A stretch of 64,000 nt of DNA from Apostichopus japonicus (taxonomy: Eukaryota; Echinodermata; Holothuroidea; Aspidochirotida; Stichopodidae): NCBI RefSeq assembly GCF_037975245.1, contig NC_092561.1, positions 4,638,001-4,702,000 of the forward strand, read 5' to 3'. Under the pieces are notes generated by a model, which was not told where the DNA came from, searched no databases, and worked only from the letters and a program-made list of their open reading frames with translations. Of this stretch, positions 42,901 to 56,300 are shown piece by piece; position 1 is the first letter of the stretch, and every line of letters starts with the position of its first letter. A program made the translations under genes and the position numbers.

Positions 42901-45900
42901 AGTATCCCAAACTTGTTTTGCAGTATAAGCACAATTAAATTTAGCATAATTTTGACTGCTACTTTATCAGAAGTCTTTGATAAATCATCTAGAAATTCTT
43001 CCATGTCAAGATCAGACATTGTACTTATGTTAAAAATGGGTTTTGTCTCATAACCATAGCCCAAATTTGTCTTATAACCATATCTCAGACTAGTTTTATA
43101 ACCACGGCCCAGAAATGTCTTATAACTATAGCTCTGACTAGTTATATAACCATAGCCCAGATTTATGTTATATCCATGGCTCATACTAGTCCTATAACCA
43201 TAGCCCAAGTTTGTCTTATAAATATAGCTCAGATATAACTGTAGCTCAGACAAGTTTCATAACTATAGCTCATACTTGTCTTATGAACATAGCTCAGACT
43301 AGTTATATAACTGTAGCTCAGACTAGTTATATAACTGTAGCTCACACTAGTTATATAACTGTAGCTCACACTAGTTTTATAAACATAGCTCAGACTAGTT
43401 ATATAACTGTAGCTCAGACTAGTTATATAACTGTAGCTCAAACTAGTTTTATAAATATAGCTCAGACTAGTTATATAACTGTAGCTCAAACTAGTTTTAT
43501 AACTGTAGCTCAGACAAGTTTCATAACTATAGCTCATACTTGTCTTATGAACATAGCTCAGACTAGTTATATAACTGTAGCTCAGACTAGTTATATAACT
43601 GTAGCTCAAACTAGTTATATAACTGTAGCTCAGACTAGTTATATAACTGTAGCTCAGACTAGTTTCATAAACCATAGCTCAGACTAATCTTATGGCCACG
43701 CCTTGAACATTTTTTAGCAACCATTAATCATTGCTAAATGACTCCATTAGAGGATAACTGTCTAGTTTGCAGCGAGTTTGTTGTTAACTTGTTCTATCTA
43801 TGTAGGTAGCATCTAGAACGAACTAGATTTTGATATAAGTGACATGCTACAAATTGCTGGATAAAGCTAACATTCAAATAGTCCAGTGGACCCTTCCTGC
43901 ACCATGTAGGGCAATAAGAAATGGCTGTCGTCTTCTTACACATGTATCTATACATGTAGTAAAGACTTTATAACACTGCACAAGTAGCTCCTTGCCAAAA
44001 TCAGTTCCTACTTGTTTTGGACTTGATGAAGCCTTTGTGTCCAGATCTTAATAAGGTGAGATAATTTAACCTTTAGATTCAAAGCACAAGTGGTATAATG
44101 TTTATTACATTCTAATACCAAAGAGAAGTAAGTTTCCATATGTGATCAAAAATTTGTGACATTTGGTTGTATTTAGAATTTAAATAGCTGACAGACATTT
44201 GGCTGGTATGCCAGCATCCTCTTTTTTTATATACTTGTTAAAGGTTGTCCGATGATTGGATCCGAACTAACTGTATCTACTTTGTAATGTTTGCTATATT
44301 ATGTGTGGTTGTTGCTCTCAAATTGTAGATTAAACAGATCTATATAAGAAACTTCAAGGTTTCCTTTCTTTGTTTTCTTTTCATCAACAACAGAAGGGGG
44401 CTACTAACCCTCTATTCCTGCCTCTGATTCCTCCTAAATCACACGGCTTCACTGCAGTGGTCCTCACGTACGATAGAGAAGAAAGTCTATTTGCAGTAAT
44501 CAAACAAATAGCTCAAACTCCAAGTCTTTCCAAGGTTCTTGTTGTCTGGAACAACCAAGAGAAATCACCACCATCTGGTATGTACATACACAATTACCTT
44601 TGGTTAAGTTTGAATTGTTCACAGCCCTTAAGTTAACCTTCATGGCCTGTCAAGTATGTCTTGATAAGTTACTCCTCACAGACTCAGTCAGTTACCCCTC
44701 ATCACCTAGTAAGTTACAAAGTGCAGGCTTTAAAGATCTTATTTGGCGATTTTGTACAATCCAGCACAAAGTTCAGCTTTAGAAATCTAATTCAGAAATC
44801 TTGTTCAAACCAGCACAAAGTGCAGCCTTAGTATTTTTTGGGTGATATTGTTCAAACCAGCACAAAGTGCAGCTTTATACATCTTTATTTGGTTATCATG
44901 TTCAAACCAGCACAAAGTGCAGCTTAAGTATTTTATTTGGTGATTTTGTGCAAACCAGCACAAAGTGCAGCATTAAAGATCTTATTTGGTGATCTTGTTC
45001 AAACCAGAACAAATTGCATCCTTAGTATCTTATACAGTGATTTAGTACAAGTCAGCACAAAGTGCAGTTATAAAGATCTTATTTGGTTATCATGTTCAAA
45101 CCAGCACAAAGTGCAGCCTTAAAGATCTTATTTGGTGATCTTGTTCAAACCAGCACAAAGTGGAGCATTAAAGATCTTATTTGGTGATCTTGTTCAAACC
45201 AGAACAAAGTGCATCTTTATACATCTTTATTTGGTTATCATGTTCAAACCAGCACAAAGTGCAGCCTTAGTATTTTATTTGGTGATTTTGTTCAAACCAG
45301 CACAAAGTGCAGCATTAAAGATCTTATTTGGTGATCTTGTTCAAACCAGAACAAATTGCATCCTTAGTGTCTTATACAGTGATTTAGTACAAGTCAGCAC
45401 AAAGTGCAGTTATGAAGATCTTATTTGGTTATCGTGTTCAAACCAGCACAAAGTGCAGCTTAAGTATTTTATTTGGTGATCTGTTCAAACCAGAACAAAG
45501 TGTAGCTTTTAAGCTCTCATTTGGTGATCTTGTTCAAACCAGAACAAAGTACAGTTTTATACATCTAATTCAGTGATCTTGTTCATCATGTCATTGGTAA
45601 ATGTGATGTACAGTAAAACAACAATTGTCTTCTCTTTCTTGCAGTTGAACATTGGCCAAAGATCAGCAAACCTCTAAAAGTAGTTCAAACCAAAGAAAAC
45701 AAACTGAGCAACCGGTTCTTTCCTTATGATGAAATAGAGACGGAATGTATACTGGCCATCGATGATGACATCGTCATGGTTACACCAGATGAACTGGAGT
45801 TTGGATATGAGGTAGAAGTTAAAAAAAAATGAAACATCATCACGATTGAGTAGAAACAGTCACAACTATCTGTATTGATCAACTATCTACACTGATTGTA

Positions 45901-47830
45901 GTTACCAGACCAACTACATACATGTAGTTAGTCTGACTCCCTGGTACAATACTTACTATATTATAGTAAGGGTTTAGATTCCATCATTTCTATAAACAAA
46001 GTGGAAAACGTGGATTTTTTTGTTGTGCATCCAATAGGGAAGTTCTTAACCCGATTAGACAACCCAGACAAGATATGCTTGATTGAATATTTGAGTTAAA
46101 GCAGCATTTTGCGTCCTTTTCTATGATATTTCTCAACCTCACTGACTCCACTATGCCATAACGACATACATAACTAGCTTATCTATTTAAATCTTACTTC
46201 AAATGGTGGCATAAAAGTCGAAAAATTTACAACTTTGAATTTTGTTTTTCTCCAAGATATTTTCCGTTGGGATCCCAATTAACCTCGCCCATAATATGAA
46301 TATTTAAACACTACGAACGTCATTGACCGTATACGTAATCCAACACCAAGCTTGATTTGTGTACAGTCTATATGGCAGTAGTACCAGGGAGTTCCATAAC
46401 AACTCCCTGGTTGTGCCAACGCGAAGTCTTGAATCTATTTTTAGCAACTGCTCATAACTAAACCTGCATCTCTGATTGGTTGAATTCAAACTAGTGGGTT
46501 TGGGGTACTGTATGCGATTAATTTTAAATGTGGAATTTTGTCGTGGATACTTTTCTCATTCTCTGCAAATATCCTTAATTACTCGCCAATGAACGATGTT
46601 GGCAGGGAAAAACTTGGCTGATATCTTAGTTTGCTGTTTTGTGATTGATATATGTAAAAAACTTGATGGACATGTCAAAAAAATAGAAAATGGCGACCAA
46701 ACGCAAAATGCTGCTTTAAGAAGTCACCACAAAGTTTCAGTTGTCATTAAGGTATTGCAGTCTTTTAGAAGTGCACCCTAGATTCCTTTGTTTTCACATA
46801 ACTATTCCTTGCATTATATTCTCTTTTTTAATTCGTAACATCTTCACTCTTCTGCGTGCCATCTTTACCTTTGAGATGCAGGGAATTAATTACAATTTCT
46901 TCATTCATAAGGTGTGGCAGGAGTTCCCAGATCGGTTAGTTGGATATCCAGGAAGGCTTCATTTGTGGGACCATGAAACAGCTAAGTGGAAGTATGAATC
47001 TGAATGGACGAATGACATCTCCATGGTCCTAACAGGAGTAGCATTCTACCATAAGGTAAGGATTACCTGTTTTATCCTACTATGTCCTGGTGATACCAAG
47101 AATGCCAGATGGCCAAGAATGGGATGGGGGTGGGACAGGGGGCATGGGATGGTGTCGGTTAATACTTTCTTGTTAGAATTTCCATGAACTTGAACAGAGA
47201 ATCTGGCTTCAAAATGATTTGAACCTGGGTAAATGATTCCATGTGATATTAAAGGCAGGGGTAGTTCACTTTTGGTGAGAATTTGTGACTTGTGGTATAA
47301 TTCCTGAACACAACTAAGATTGTTTGTTCTGCATTCCCCTCCCAAGTAACTAGTTGGGACCTGCAAATGGTTTAGAAAGGGATCATATGTGATACCGCAT
47401 TGCTACAGTGAAACATGTAAAGTATTTGGAAATGTTCCTGCACATGGCATCACTATCAGATACTTTTTTTATTTGACAGTATTTCAGCTATCTGTACACC
47501 CATAAAATGTCTCGCCATATACGAGACTGGGTTGATGACCACATGAACTGTGAAGACATTGCCATGAACTTCCTCGTAACCAATTACACCGGAAAACCAC
47601 CGATCAAAGTGGCACCCAGAAAGAAGTTCAAGTGTCCTGAGTGTACCAATGACGAGATGATATCCGCAAACATGGAGCACATGGTAGAGAGATCGGAGTG
47701 TATTGCTGAGTTTGAGAAGAGTTATGGTATGATGCCACTCAAGACAGCGGTCTTTAGGGCCGATCCAGTCTTATTCAAAGATAACGTTCCGAAAGAATTG
47801 AAAAGATTTCATGATATTGGTAGTTTGTGA
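36945..47830 (+). CDS. EXT2: Exostosin-2, heparan sulfate glucuronosyl/N-acetylglucosaminyl transferase subunit (complete, 9 exons)
   Basis: Type II Golgi membrane glycosyltransferase that, with EXT1, polymerises heparan sulfate chains. Exons: 36945-37462, 38396-38602, 39179-39377, 40329-40468, 42635-42860, 44394-44577, 45645-45811, 46912-47055, 47480-47830. All have GT/AG ends and consistent phases; total 2136 nt, 711 residues (human EXT2 has 718). Visible features: short basic cytosolic tail, one transmembrane anchor (about 19-40, ending FQFWPH-like LQFWPH), THCFDVYRC-like TCFDVYRCS opening the GT47 exostosin domain, [21 protein letters not shown], and [13 protein letters not shown] opening the GT64 domain. 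Also present are the metal-binding DDD (531-533, in LAIDDDIVM), [20 protein letters not shown], and the C-terminal RKKFKCPEC and HMVERSEC cysteines. The start at 36945 has a good Kozak context (CACCATGA) and gives the expected N-terminus. Several introns carry minisatellites. Confidence 0.97.
37500..37805. repeat. Minisatellite, about 64-bp unit, EXT2 intron 1
   Basis: Four to five copies of a unit with TTTAAGTGCTGTTCCTCCTA, TACAACATTTGTGGTAACAG and TTTGGTTTTTCACTTAGTGC, just downstream of the exon 1 donor. Confidence 0.85.
39500..40110. repeat. Minisatellite, 43-bp unit, EXT2 intron 3
   Basis: About 14 copies of a unit with TATCACAGTATTATCCTCAT and TGCAATGAAGAAATCTATAG. Confidence 0.9.
43020..43695. 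repeat. Minisatellite, 24-bp unit, EXT2 intron 5
   Basis: More than 25 copies of CTCAGACTAGTTATATAACT plus GTAG, with diverged copies at the left edge (from about 42540 in degenerate form). The 24-bp period keeps both strands open, producing spurious Tyr/Ser-rich frames. Confidence 0.95.
44740..45570. repeat. Minisatellite, 49-bp unit, EXT2 intron 6
   Basis: About 17 copies of a unit with GATCTTATTTGGTGATCTTG and TTCAAACCAGCACAAAGTGC. There is a higher-order block duplication (45000-45110 resembles 45330-45440). Confidence 0.9.
45936..46392. mobile_element. MITE with ACTCCCTGGTAC termini, EXT2 intron 7
   Basis: Left end ACTCCCTGGTAC and right end GTACCAGGGAGT are perfect inverses, 457 bp apart. 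The right end is followed at once by another inverted copy (TCCATAACAACTCCCTGG), forming a hairpin. Confidence 0.6.
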
Positions 47831-47869
47831 AGATCTTTGGCTATAGGAATAGACATATTGTGTTGTTGG

Positions 47870-48240
47870 AACTCAGAGGATTGCTGGTCCCAGGGTATTG
47901 CATGTTATCAGAACTGTGAAGATTGCCAGAACTGTGAAGATTGCCAGCCCCAGGAATAGAAGAGGTTGTATGTTAACAGTACTGCAAACCCCAGGAGTTG
48001 AAGTGGTTGTATGTTAACACTACTGCCAGCCCCAGGAATTGAAGAGGTTGAATGCTATCAGAACTGTGAAGATTGCCAGCCCCAGGAATAGAAGAGGTTG
48101 TATGTTAAGAGTACTGCCAGCCCCAGGAATTGAAGAGCTTGAATGCTAACAGAACTGTGAAGATTGCCAGCCACAGGAATAGAAGAGGTTGTATGTTAAC
48201 AGTACTGCAAACCCCAGGAATTGAAGAGGTTGTATGATAT
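47870..48240 (+). repeat. Tandem repeat in the EXT2 3' UTR region
   Basis: Composite units containing GCCAGCCCCAGGAATAGAAG, AGGTTGTATGTTAACAGTAC and CAGAACTGTGAAGATTG alternate over about 370 bp, starting 40 nt after the stop codon. It is probably transcribed as 3' UTR. Confidence 0.75.
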
Positions 48241-48972
48241 TGGCTCATTGGCTAAAGAGATGATTGAACCTTAAACTAAACAGAATGAAACATCATCTGC
48301 TTCTGACTTTTTTTTTCACACCAGGATTAATAAGTTACTCTACAGTATTATCTTTGTTGTCACATATCAGTGTTTTGTTACATACATAGATTAACACAGA
48401 CAGCCTGACTGGAGACTAATATGAAGTGTTTAATGTTGCTACTGGTCATTCCTCTAAGTTCAGATCTGCTTTTACTTTACAAATTTTGTACAGGCTTCTA
48501 AATTTTTATCATTTTCTAACTTAGGTTTTAAACTTCTCTGAATTTTACACTTCTGTTTATACTGAAAGAAACCTTGATTAGCAACTTGGATTAACGTTTT
48601 TCTTTTCTTTCTTGGATGGTTTCATTATGCAAATGATGGAGGATGCAAATGATGGAGTCCAGTGTAGTTTAAAAGGTTGATGTATCAAAGCAGGTAAAGA
48701 CTGGGTGAAAACGCTTCCCATATCAAAGATATCTTCTGTGGCTAAAGCTGATTGCTTCACAAAATTGCTAGAAGTATTCTGCATGGTTAGATCAAAACCA
48801 CATTAATTGTATTTTGTGAATGCATCTTGAACAAGCATATGAGTAAAAGATGTCTTTATTTTGTCAACCTTTAACACAGACCTATATCTACAAAATAGTT
48901 GCCCTTTTTTGATGAAATTAAACATATGGAGATGTCAGGCAAACCTTTCAAAGAATTGAGTTTCAAGGATAA

Positions 48973-49444
48973 CAGGGGCGTATCCAGGGGGGGGGGGGGG
49001 GGCGCGCGCCCCTATTGGCCGTCACCAAAAAAAAAAGTTTAGCAAAAAAAAAAATTGATGACGACCTTTATGTGAGATGTCGGTGATCGCTCAACCCCCC
49101 CCCCCCCACTCCCGTATGCTTTATTGTTTGTTTGCCAAAAAAAGGTTCTGGCGAAGTACGGCGGCATAATAGTTTTAGAAACATAGATGGTAATTGTGTT
49201 TGTATTATCACTATAAACACTAAGTGACATGCCAGCCATACCAAATTGTGCATTTTGTGTCCATTTTTACTGGAAATGTTGCTTATTATTAAGGTCGAAA
49301 AATGGATCACATATGGCACCATTTTGCATTTCAGCCCTTCTTCGAAAGCAAAAATTGTCCACCCCTCCCCTTAGACCCATCCCCCATGACGGCGATGATT
49401 CATGCCTGACGCCCCCCTATTGGAAAATCCTGGATACGCCCCTG
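48973..49444. mobile_element. hAT-like MITE with CAGGGGCGTATCCAGG termini
   Basis: Left CAGGGGCGTATCCAGG and right CCTGGATACGCCCCTG are perfect 16-bp inverted repeats. Flanks share GGATAA but do not give a clean 8-bp duplication. Single related ends occur near 22683 and 26846-26861 (GGATACGCCCCTG). Confidence 0.8.
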
Positions 49445-50146
49445 GATAAATCAACAAAATAAGCATAATACCCTTAATAGAACTTGATAATGATGATGAT
49501 GACATCATGCAGCTCCTACTACAATACTGGTTTAGCGAATCAACATAGATTAGTATATATACTCAAGTCATGGTACCGAGGTAAGCTTTTCATTAACAAA
49601 GTGGAATATTTCAGTGTTTCTTTGCCTGCCTTTAAAAATATCCATTTAAGGAGTACACAATTTACTGTTAACGTCTAGTAAATTAACTAATACTAGATAT
49701 TTGTTTGTAGCTGAGGTGTTCTTTGAAGGGCAAACCGTAAATGACAGGGGTATGGAAAGGTGTGGGCTATGAATGTCATCGCATTTGTTGAAGGAAAGAG
49801 GTCATGGTATGAAAATCAATGGAAAGTTGTCTGTAAGCTCAGATGAAAACTAGTGATGGACAGGTATTGGAAACATATCATATGTAGAGCAAACTGGAAA
49901 ACATTTCCTTCATAATTAGAAATGAAACTTGACAACAAGTCTTCTCGTTAAGAAGTTAACACCAAGAAGAAGCATCCAGAAATTTATAGTAGTTAATTAA
50001 TCTGAGAAGTCAAATGAATTGTGCTTCTCTGTGCATCACCAAGAAACCATGGGTCACTCAATAGATAAAAGAACTAACAGACCAAGAAACCATGAGTCAC
50101 TCAATAGATAAAAAAAAAACTAACAGAGAACAGTTCGGCTTGCCAA

Positions 50147-50165
50147 TTTATTTTTGTTCTTTATT
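50147..50165 (-). terminator. Tandem candidate polyadenylation signals of the vWD/fibrinogen-domain gene
   Basis: Two minus-strand AATAAA hexamers at 50160-50165 and 50147-50152, 216-234 nt beyond the stop at 50381. Confidence 0.5.
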
Positions 50166-50380
50166 GCGTTTATTATTGCGTGTATTGAAGAGATTCAGAA
50201 AACCTGGAAATAGACTAACTATGTAAAACTATAGACTAAATAATGGAAATTAGAAAAGCATGGTAAGTATCCACTTCTCATAATGATAAAGTATTAGTCT
50301 CTGATTCTTGAGTTTCTGGCACTACTATTATAATATCTGTAAATCAGGGCTACATGTTAACTGGCACAGATCAAGTCACT

Positions 50381-53300
50381 CTATCTAAGAACCACCTCTC
50401 GTTGGTCTATATCAACATCAGCAGGCCGTAGCTTCATCTGTGATTTCTTCACAAGGGAAGGTAACCAATACATATTAGAAGGATATTCACCATTCAAGTT
50501 TGAGAAGTAGCAACTATGGTACCACCATGCACCCTTTGATGTGACTGCACAGTTATTATTTAGATTGCCATCATTGTCACGATCCAAGGTTGTAAACTCC
50601 ACATTGTTGTGGTTTAGCAAGCCATTCTCTGTGTGAGGAAGAAAGATAGCACTCAGTGTTAGACCTGGATAATGTTGGACTAATTTATCATGATTCTACA
50701 TTTCCATGCATAATTGTGATTCCGTGCAATGCAATCTAAAGAATGCAATATATAAGCAAACAATATTCTAAAAGTTTCACAAGAATGCCTTTAGAAAAAA
50801 AAAGAAAAAAGATTGGTTTATCACTCAACAAAACAGCATAAAATATGCCAAATGTTAAATCCATGCCACACTTCATGTTTATTGGAGTTTACAATTCTTC
50901 CCTGCTGATAGGAATCATTCTCTTCAATGTGTGGTACTGTGCTTATCGGGTTACCAATGGACGTCACACACAAACCAGCTCCTAAATTATGAACCTGTAT
51001 AGACACAAGCCAGTACTCTTCCAAAGGTACTTATTGTCATGCACTTCCAACCATACAAATACTATCAAACTTTTCTTCAGATTTTGTAAGTTCTGATGCA
51101 AATAACTGAATGACACTTGAATGATTTTGTTGCTGATGTTTCTGTCCTTCTCTACTTAAGAGTATTCAGAACGCTGCTGTGCGCCTAGTCTCTCTCAAAA
51201 AGTTTTGATCACATCACTCGTGTACTCCTTTCATTGCATTGGCTTCCCGTCTCTCAGCGCATTCAGTTTAAGATCCTATTTCTCACCTACAAATCCATCA
51301 AAGGGCTTGCCCCTCAGTATATCACTGACATTCTGACTCCTTTGCGTCAGTCATCTACAGTTACGCTTCGCTCTTTGCTATCATGAATGCGCATTTGCAA
51401 TTAACTCCTGGTCCACATACCCGCACTCATGACGGCGATCGTGCCTTCTCTGTCGCTGCACCTTCTCTTTGGAAGACTCCCTCCTTTTGTATTTTTCAAG
51501 GGACAACTTAAAACATTTCTGTTTGATTCCTAGTTTTTTTTTTCTTTGGTTTCCTTTGTGTCTTTCTTACTTTATAAAGCGCTTTGAAATGCTGAATTTA
51601 GCGCTATATAAATTATATTTATGATTATTATATATGTTTATCAAACTAGCAGTGGATTAATAGTAACTAGGGAGGCTGTGATGTGACTGCTCTTTAACTA
51701 TACCAGTACACTTGGCTACCTATAACATACACAGCATAGCAGGATCAGGGACGTAGCTAAGGCCTGATGATTGGGGGGTGTAGTGGCTGAAATTCCAACT
51801 GGATGGGTTTTGGAGACAGAAAATTCCGACTGCTGCCTTGTACCGCCCCCCCCCCCCTTTTTGTACTACTCTCCAACGTGAACACGTTGAACGCGTGCGT
51901 AGCCCGCGGAAAATTATTTTTCGATACATTTGTACCACTGGCCCTCACTTCACAAAATTATTAATCACTCTGGTTTAGCAAGTAAGCAACTGAGTATAGT
52001 AATCTGCTTGAAGGCTACATAGACTACAAAAGCTATGTTATTGTTACAAAGGGGAAAACTTTTTATTTTCAACAAATTATATTCGACGACATAGTGAATT
52101 ACCAAAAAATACAGTGCTTTTTACTAGCACGCTTATATTATTTTCTTAATGGGGGGGGGGCGGAATTAGGGATATTTATCACTCACATGAAAAAATTTTA
52201 AAAAAAAATCTGATTTTTGATAAGATTTTATCTTGTCATCTAAACAATTTACTGAAAAATGTCAACTTATGGGGCAAACTTTTTCCTATGTTGATGGCAC
52301 TTTTAAGCTTCCGTAGATTAGTATTGAGCGTTTTGTCGATGCATAGAGACGATTCATATCATGAACTTGAAGCTAGCGAACAGGGTCAACCCACCCAATA
52401 GCAAAATTAATATATAAATTAACCGAATTGAAGCTGGCGAACGTTGTATAGTAGTTCTATTAGGCATTTTTTTTTAGAGTATTCAAAATCATATCAAGTT
52501 TTGTATGGTGGAGTATAAGGATCGCGAGATACAATTTCTCAATGTGACAAGGAAATGTGGTAAATATGACTGATTAAAGGTCAATTTTGACCGAAAATTT
52601 TAGGTCACTCACAAATTACAAGAATATGTGAAAATTAGAGTGCGACAGTCGGAAATTCTAACTGTCGCACTCAAATTTTCCAACTCAGTTTTTACCAAGA
52701 TTGGGGGGTGAGACACTCCTCCACACCCCCCCCCCCTATAGCGACGCCCTGAGCATGATCCACATATATAGAATTTTAGAAACACTAACAAAAATCTCTC
52801 TTAGAAGAGATCTATTTTACCCACTTACTTATGTGCATTAACAATGGTGAATTGTAATATTTATGTTATACAACCTAGCTTTAAATTAAAGGGAGTGAAG
52901 ACTCGCGCCAAAAGAAACATCTGATGCTGGTAATCTGACCTAGTTTTGAATGAGGTGTAACAGAAGTGTTAGACACCACCATCAATCCCAGAAAGTACAA
53001 ACAGCTTGCTATGGTCGATATATCGACCGTAGCAAGCTTTATGTTATACAGCCTAGCTTTAAATTAAAGGGAGTGAAAACTCGCGCCAAAAGAAACGTCT
53101 GATGCTGGTAATCTGACCTAGTTTCGAATGAGGTGTAACAGAAGTATGTACAGTCAATACATGCAGCTACGGTCAATACCCACAACACAGTGTACATAGC
53201 AGCGCTGGACATCTCAGGTCCAGATAAAGATAAAAAGGTATCATGTTTCATTACTGTCTGCATTTGGTAGTAAGAAGAAGAAAACTTCACTTGCAAGAAA

Positions 53301-56300
53301 TGGAAAGTTAACTTTTTTTTCAGAGGGCGACGCGCAGTTTGGGGCGAGTCTTCAATGCCTTTAAGGGTTAGAGACATGATACTAGATTCAGAAAGAGTAA
53401 TTATCCTACGTACTGTAAGTCACGCCGTGAAAACCATTCCAGAAGAGTCTGTAATTATCATCCTCTGAACCCACAGTTACAAGACTGTAAAGGACTGAAT
53501 CTTCCGCAGATGTGAAGTCATCCGTGAACTCAACAGTCATGCTGCTTTCTTTCTGTTTAGTTAAATAGTGGATGGCCTCGTTACCCAACCAGAAGTCGCC
53601 ATTTAAATCACCAAAGCCATTCTTGTAATCTTCCCAGCCACGGTAGAAGTCAATGTCCAAGTCGCATCTATTCTGAATCACCTGTGAAGATTAATATATG
53701 GATTAGAGAGTTAAATGTACTTTTAAATGCATTCTCTCTGCCAGCTAGTCTCTGAATAGTCCAGCGTTTTTCCATAGTAATGACAGACAACACTTTACCA
53801 AATCATATACTCGAATGAATAACAAATTTGAAACTTACCACAATCATGGTGTTACTATGTCACAGATTAACTTTGTCTATGTAGCAAAAGATATTGTTAG
53901 GGCCTCTAACACAGGGTTACAATATTTCAGACCATTTACATAATACATGAGTGTAGTGTCGTTAAATATATTGTAAGTTATTAAAAAACAAAGTCAACAA
54001 AGTATGGTTAACTAAATGAACACAATTATTGGTGCCAAAAGTCAATAAGTAATGACAGTTTACAGCAAGCTGTGGGCCATTTCCATTTAAAAAAAAATTG
54101 TGTACAGTAACTGAAATGTTGCAGCTCTAAACATTTATGACTGGATTGATAACTAAAATGATATGAAGCAATATAAGAACCGCTAGAGATGGATGGTGAA
54201 CGCTATGACACTACTGATAATAATACATCTAGTTATCAAGCAGGGCAATGTGTATAATGACCAGAGCGATGGATGATGAACGCTATAACACTACTGATAA
54301 TAATACATCTAGTTATCAAGCAGGGCAATGTGTATAATGACCAGAGCGATGGATGATGAACGCTATAACACTACTGATAATAATACATCTAGTTATCAAG
54401 CAGGGCAATGTGTGTTGACCAGAGCGATGGATGGTGAACGCTATGACACTACTGATAATAATACATCTAGTTATCAAGCAGGGCAATGTGTATAATGACC
54501 AGAGCGATGGATGATGAACGCTATAACACTACTGATAATAATACATCTAGTTATCAAGCAGGGCAATGTGTAATGACCAGAGCGATGGATGATGAACGCT
54601 ATAACACTACTGATAATAATACATCTAGTTATCAAGCAGGGCAATGTGTAATGACCAGAGCGGTGGATGGTGAACGCTATGACACTACTAATAATGATAC
54701 ATCTAGCCTATCAAGCAGGGCAATGTGTATAATGACCAGAGCGATGGATGATGAACGCTATAACACTACTGATAATAATACATCTAGTTATCAAGCAGGG
54801 CAATGTGTAATGACCAGAGCGATGGATGGTGAACGCTATAACACTACTAATAATTATACATCTAGCCTATCAAGCAGGGCAATGTGTAATGACCAGAGCG
54901 ATGGATGATGAACGCTATAACACTACTGATAATAATACATCTAGTTATCAAGCAGGGCCATTAGTAATGACCAGAGCGATGGATGGTGAACGCTATAACA
55001 TTACTGATAATTATACATCTAGTTATCAAGCAGGGCAATGTGTATAATGACCAGAGCGATGGATGGTGAACGCTATGACACTACTGATAATAATACATCT
55101 AGCCTATCAAGCAGGGCAATTAGTAATGACCAGAGCGATGGATGGTGAACGCTATAACACTACTGATAATAATACATCTAGTTATCAAGCAGGGCAATTA
55201 GTAATGACCAGAGCGATGGATGGTGAACGCTATAACACTACTGATAATAATACATCTAGTTATCAAGCAGGGCAATGTGTAATGACCAGAGCGATGGATG
55301 GTGAACGCTATGACACTACTGATAATAATACATCTAGTTATCAAGCAGGGCAATGTGTAATGACCAGAGCGATGGATGGTGAACGCTATAACACTACTGA
55401 TAATAATACATCTAGTTATCAAGCAGGGCAATGTGTAATGACCAGAGCGATGGATGGTGAACGCTATAACACTACTGATAATAATACATGATAATACATC
55501 TAGTTATCAAGCAGGGCCATGTGTAATGACCAGAGCGATGGATGGTGAACGCTATAACACTACTGATAATAATACATCTAGTTATCAAGCAGGGCAATGT
55601 GTAATGACCAGAGCGATGGATGGTGAACGCTATGACACTACTGATAATTATACATCTAGTTATCAAGCAGGGCCATGAGTAATGACCAGAGAGATGGATG
55701 GTGAACGCTATGACACTACTATGATACATCTAGTTATCAAGCAGGGCCATTAGTAATGACCAGAGCGATGGATGGTGAACGCTATAACACTACTGATAAT
55801 AATACATCTAGTTATCAAGCAGGGCAATGTGTAATGACCAGAGCGATGGATGGTGAACGCTATGACACTACTGATAATTATACATCTAGTTATCAAGCAG
55901 GGCCATAATGACCAGAGCGATGGATGGTGAACGCTATAACACTACTGATAATAATACATCTAGTTATCAAGCAGGGCCATGAGTAATGACCAGACAGATG
56001 GATGTCAAACACCATATGAAGGGATATCTCATAAGTATGGCAAAGCAGTCTGTGGTTGCATCGACGGTCATTGAACACTAAGAAAGCATGTAGCCTAATA
56101 TTTCGGTCGTCAAAACTTACTGTCCAACCACCTCCATCTGTTGTCATGTCACAATAGACCTCCAATGCTCCCCCTGGATAACCATCGGGGTAGATGGTAT
56201 AAATACCATCCTCTGTGTTACCCGTGAGAAGCAGCTCATAGCAATCCTTCTTGTTTACGGATTCACACGTCTGTCCATCTCCTTCATAGCCCTCGCCACA

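Larger units (their letters stand above)
47831..50380. other. Convergent intergenic region between EXT2 and the vWD/fibrinogen-domain gene
   Basis: The two genes point toward each other. The interval contains the 3' UTR repeat, a hAT-like MITE (48973-49444) and poly(A) signals of the minus-strand gene. No further coding segment was recognised. Confidence 0.6.

Noticed and set aside
43211-43687. Open frames reading AQTSYITV or SLSYSYIT repeats
   Set aside because: Translation of a 24-bp minisatellite inside EXT2 intron 5; the period divisible by 3 explains the lack of stops.
50821-51024. Minus-strand frame with [16 protein letters not shown] as a middle fibrinogen exon
   Set aside because: Exons 53414-53681 and 50381-50628 already join in phase to a complete fibrinogen domain; this frame adds no family motif.
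54486-55729. Open frames reading [16 protein letters not shown] repeats and their antisense
   Set aside because: A 78-bp intronic minisatellite; the unit length is divisible by 3, and flanking exons splice across it in phase.
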